DNA of 64,000 bases from Avena insularis (taxonomy: Eukaryota > Streptophyta > Magnoliopsida > Poales > Poaceae): positions 445,150,028 to 445,214,027 of the forward strand of contig CM042688.1 in assembly GCA_023614405.1 (NCBI GenBank), read 5' to 3'. Positions 60,801 through 64,000 of the stretch are shown piece by piece. Below the pieces are notes generated by a model. It was not told the origin of the DNA. It did not search any database and saw only the letters and a program-made list of their open reading frames with translations. Positions within the stretch are counted from its first letter, which is position 1, and each line of letters begins with the position of its first letter. Both the position numbers and the translations under genes were made by a program.

Positions 60801-63210
60801 ACTGAGGTACTCAGTGGTGGATGGTGGTGAGTGCGTGGCCAAGTTGACTTGGCGAGTGATGGCCTTCTGCACCCTATTGGAGGGGCGTCCCTTTTGGATC
60901 ATCATGGTACCCATGGCCCGTGGGTATGGTTCGCCTCCGTGGTGCTGGTCCGGTGCAGCGCCATTCGGGGGTGGCCCAGGTGGTGGTGGTGGTGCGCCAT
61001 GTGCCACTGCGCCTGAAGAGGTTCTGTAGCCTCTTTCGATTGCATTGTAGTTCATCCGAACCAACCCCTCATGTAGCTTGAGGAACTCGCGGCAGTCCTT
61101 GAGGAGGTGACTGGACTTTCTCTTGCCATCATGCTTGTCGATGTAGAAGTGTACCGTGCATGGTCCGGACAGTTTGTGTTCGATGGAGGTCGCGGGTGCT
61201 TCATCGCGAGTGCGGCGTTGCCATACTTGCGTGGTTTTTCTGGAGTCGCGGTATCCGCCGCTACGGTATACGCTGTTGCGGTTATCGTCGCGTCTATCGG
61301 CGTAGCCGGCTGCGACCATGTTGACGTCATCGCGATCATCGTAGACGCGCATATGACGTTTACTCCGGCGATCGCGTCTTCGTTCAAGTTCTGCCTCCTT
61401 GTTAGAGTGAACGCGGTTCTTCAACGAATCTTCCCCATCGGCCCACCGATTCGCGATCTGCATCAGATGGTCGATGGTCTTGGGCTTCGAGCGGCCTAGC
61501 TCCTCCCTGAGTTCCATGCGGCGGACACCGCCATTGAATGCGTCAATCGCGCGGTCTTCCGATATGTTCTTCGCGGAGTTCTTGATGATGGACCATCTTT
61601 GGATGTAAGAGCGCAGCGATTCGCCATATTTTTGTTGGCAGCATCTCAGTTCTTCGATTGAAGCGGGGTGTTTGTATGTGCCCCTAAAATTGCGCACGAA
61701 GCAATAGACCAGCTCATCCCAGCTGCGAATGGATCCGCGTGGGAGGTTGTTGAGCCATGCCAAGGCGGGGCCCTGCAGCTGTAACTGCAAGCATTGCATG
61801 GCAGTACTTCGACTGCCTCCGTGCAGTCTGACGGAGGAGATGTGATCTTCCAGCCAGATCTTGGGGTCCTGCAGACCGTCAAATTTCGGGTTCTCCTATG
61901 GGAGTTTGAACCCTTTAGGCATTCGCTTTTTCCTGATGGATCTGCTGAAGCATCTGGCACCGCAGAGCTCCCCATCTTCTTCTTCTGAGTTAGTCGACCG
62001 AGCACGTCGTGCCCTTGACTTGTCGATCTTGCGCTGCGTGAGTTCATCGCGTGCATCGTAGTCGCGATCGTGTCGCCGTGAACGGCGGCGCCGAGACAGG
62101 TCGTGGTGCCATCGCTGACGAGGCGAGGAGTAGCGCTTGCTAACGCTTTGCCCTTTTTGGGTGCAGTACTGGTTCTTTGTCGGCGGCCTCGATTAGCCCG
62201 AGCCCGTGATCGAGATCGGTGCATGGCCGTTCGGGATCTCGGTGGTGGCTGGTTATTGAGAAGGTACATGGTGGCCGCTGTCACTGCGGCCAGTGGCGTC
62301 CTGGGAACCACGTTGCCTCTCGTGTCAACTGTCATAGAGCCGAAGTCGAGGACTTTCACGGCGTCTATGTGTTCTTGTTCGGTGAGGTGAGCCATCCGCG
62401 ATTGCCTTTTCCTGGCGAGATGCTCGTTGCCTCTTGAGGAGGATCCTCCGTAGGAGGAGAGCCCAGCGCGACGAAGGCTTGATTCGTCCGCTGCCTTTTT
62501 ACGCGCCTCGAGTTGCGCGATTGCTTGTTTCTGGCGCTTTAATTCCTCTTTTAGGAGCCAGTGGTAACCCATCAGTAGTTCCTGAGGGGACCCGAAGGGT
62601 AGAGGTGCACCTCGTAGGGCTTCGCGGCAGCGTTCCCACTCTTGCTCGTTGAGCCTGATCAGGACGCGTTCGCCGGTTTGCTCGTTGATTATGCTGGGGG
62701 ATTCGACTGCTCCTCCATTGCCGTTGTGGGCGGTGTTGGGCGGGTTGGTGCCGTTGCCGGTGTTACCACCATTGCCGTGGTTGGCGGAGGTGTCGCCTGC
62801 GTTGATGATGGCGCACATGAAGTGATTTGGGAAGCTGTTGCTTCCACAACTTTCAGATCCGGAACCGTAGGTTCCATCTTCAGTGGCCATATCGCTTAGA
62901 TCGGAGTCATGACTGCTGTTGCTGACCATGTTCCCGACTGCCGCCGGAGCATTGAGCTCGCTGAGGGTGCCGATCGATGGAGGGAACCATGATGCTGGGG
63001 CAATCGCCGGTGTTGTCGGCTGATCGGGCATGCGAAGCGTGCCCATCTGAATCTTCTTGGAATCGGAAGCTCCCAATCGCCGGGCTGATTCCGTCGCCTA
63101 CGGACTCGAAGGCCGGGCGAGTGGACGGTGAAGTCGAAGGCGCCAAAAAGCTGGCGAATCTCCGTTATTGCAGAGTTGTAGATCGCGTTTGATGGGGCCA
63201 AAGAAGCCAT
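60801..63210 (-). pseudogene. Gag remnant of the Tat-like element
   Basis: The likely start is ATG 63,210-63,208 (MASLAPSNAIYNSAITEIRQ), 16 bases inside the primer site. Frameshifts near 63,115 and 63,075 move reading into a long frame (63,076 downward) that holds an Asn/Gly-rich stretch, RLNEQEWERCREALRG, a charged helix (LKRQKQAIAQLEARKKAADE) and Arg/Ser-rich sequence. Another frameshift near 61,980 and TAG 61,898-61,896 precede the retrotransposon-gag core: PKFDGLQDPKIWLEDH, QGPALAWLNNLPRGSIRSW, FRGTYKHPASIEELRCCQQK, with ATG 61,799 opening the uninterrupted part. A Cys/His cluster (GPCTVHFYIDKHDGKRKSSH, LLKDCREFLKLH) near 61,150-61,060 resembles the variant zinc knuckle of this lineage. 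Confidence 0.87.
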
Positions 63211-63225
63211 AACATCAGCACTCCC

Positions 63226-63245
63226 GGTTCCCACAAACGGCGCCA
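63226..63245 (-). other. Primer binding site of the Tat-like element
   Basis: In element sense TGGCGCCGTTTGTGGGAACC starts two bases (AT) after the 5' LTR. The first ten bases match the complement of the tRNA-Asp(GUC) 3' end; the rest does not, so the primer tRNA is uncertain. Confidence 0.75.
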
Positions 63246-63247
63246 AT

Positions 63248-63737
63248 TGACGAGGGTTGAACTCGTCAATGCCCATTGTTATGGACTTGGGTTTTGGAGA
63301 AGGAGGGAGCGCTGGAGACATCTATCGGCTAGCAGACAAGCACACAGGGGACAAAGGATTTACCCAGGTTCAGGCCTCGTAGAGGTCCCTACTTCTGCTT
63401 GTCTGCTCGTGGAATTATCGAAGGAGTCGAAAGTTACAATGGTGCGCAGATGCAATCTGGCAAGGGTTGTGGAAACTGGGGTTGCGTGTGTCCTCCTCGC
63501 CGCCCCCTCCTAGCCTTTATATAGATAGGCTAGGTCTCAGGTAGCAGGTCGAGTCGGTTACAAGTTTAGGGTTTTCCCCTTCAAACTTTCTATCTTTAGT
63601 TTCTTCTTGTCCTTCAAGCAATCGAGAGTCCGTAGGTTACTCGAGTCCCTCCATCCGGATCTTGGCGACACCGTGGGCTCGTATGTATTTGGATCGTATA
63701 TACCAAGATCGAGTACCTGTAGGGTATACCCATGTCA
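63248..63737 (-). repeat. 5' LTR of the Tat-like element
   Basis: 490 bp, the same length as the 3' copy. On the + strand it reads TGACGAGGGTTGAACTCG to GGGTATACCCATGTCA. It is followed by CCAAC (63,738-63,742), the right target site. Confidence 0.96.
63516..63523 (-). promoter_or_regulatory. TATA box in the 5' LTR
   Basis: TATATAAA on the - strand, in CTATATAAAGGCTAGG. It lies about 215 bp from the outer LTR end, a sensible U3 length for driving genomic RNA of this element. Confidence 0.6.
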
Positions 63738-64000
63738 CCAACCATGTCCAGGAACCCTAGCAACATGTTGGGATTCAACTGCCACATGCAGTGGAGAACC
63801 AGTTTGAAAGAGGTTGCATCACCACACCCACTTGGATGCGTGTGGCCATGTGGATCATTGTGGTTTGGCAAAGAACACATGCAATGTCAGTCCAACATGT
63901 CTCCAACCATTTCTAGGAACCGTAGCAACATGCTAGGATTCAACTGCCACATGTAGTGGAGCACCAGTTTGAAAGATGATGCATCACCACATCCACTTGT
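63738..64000. repeat. Satellite resumes (right edge of window)
   Basis: About 1.6 monomers of the same family and orientation, period 165 bp here (GGAACCCTAG at 63,751 and GGAACCGTAG at 63,916). The array continues past the window. Confidence 0.95.

Larger units (their letters stand above)
50676..63737 (-). mobile_element. Tat-like Ty3/gypsy retrotransposon with antisense gene, reversed
   Basis: The 13.06-kb element is on the - strand. Its two 490-bp LTRs differ at about 21 positions by eye. In element sense it has a 5' LTR (right), a primer site starting TGGCGCCG, gag, protease, reverse transcriptase, a degenerate gypsy RNase H, a second (archaeal-type) RNase H, integrase, then a long region with a spliced gene on the opposite strand, a purine tract ACTCGGGGGCTAC and the 3' LTR (left). 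The extra RNase H and the antisense gene between pol and the 3' LTR are known for Tat-lineage elements such as maize Grande. Flanks are CCAAT (left) and CCAAC (right). Gag-pol is broken by stops and frameshifts, so the element is not autonomous. Confidence 0.93.

Overview
The window is heterochromatic DNA of a flowering plant, almost certainly a grass (Poaceae). The case rests on a tandem satellite with a nucleosome-sized ~166-bp monomer and on two nested Ty3/gypsy LTR retrotransposons of plant-specific lineages. One is Athila-like. The other is Tat-like and carries the antisense 'putative gypsy type transposon' gene (Pfam PF04195 type) known mainly from grasses. I see no host gene, tRNA, rRNA or bacterial feature. 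I do not recognise the satellite family and cannot name the species.

Layout. 1-26,626: satellite, all in one orientation. To about 24,700 it forms a homogenised higher-order repeat (HOR) of six monomer types (A-F, ~999 bp). Five-monomer units arise through an E/F chimeric monomer, an 11-monomer (5+6) unit occurs three times, and a ~3.8-kb block is duplicated. From about 24,700 the monomers are diverged and the A-F order is lost. 26,627-36,507: a 9.88-kb Athila-like element on the + strand, full length in structure but coding-dead. 36,508-50,675: diverged satellite containing a recent 1,331-bp tandem duplication. 50,676-63,737: a 13.06-kb Tat-like element on the - strand with 490-bp LTRs. Its gag-pol carries stops and frameshifts, and an eight-exon antisense gene runs on the + strand between pol and the 3' LTR. 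63,738-64,000: satellite resumes.

How the parts relate. The satellite spreads by unequal exchange, and the HOR edges, chimeric monomers and nested duplications record this. Both retrotransposons sit in the diverged part and, strikingly, entered the monomer at exactly the same nucleotide (after CCAA in ...GTGTCCAACCATG...). LTR comparison by eye gives about 21 differences in 490 bp for the Tat element and about 45 in the first ~480 bp for the Athila element, so the Athila insertion is older. Many stops in gag-pol are TAG or TGA of the kind made by deamination of methylated C, as expected for silenced DNA. The best-supported less-described items are the spliced antisense gene, the shared insertion point, the emerging 11-mer HOR, and a 102-bp inverted-repeat-bearing motif shared between the Athila LTRs and its internal region.
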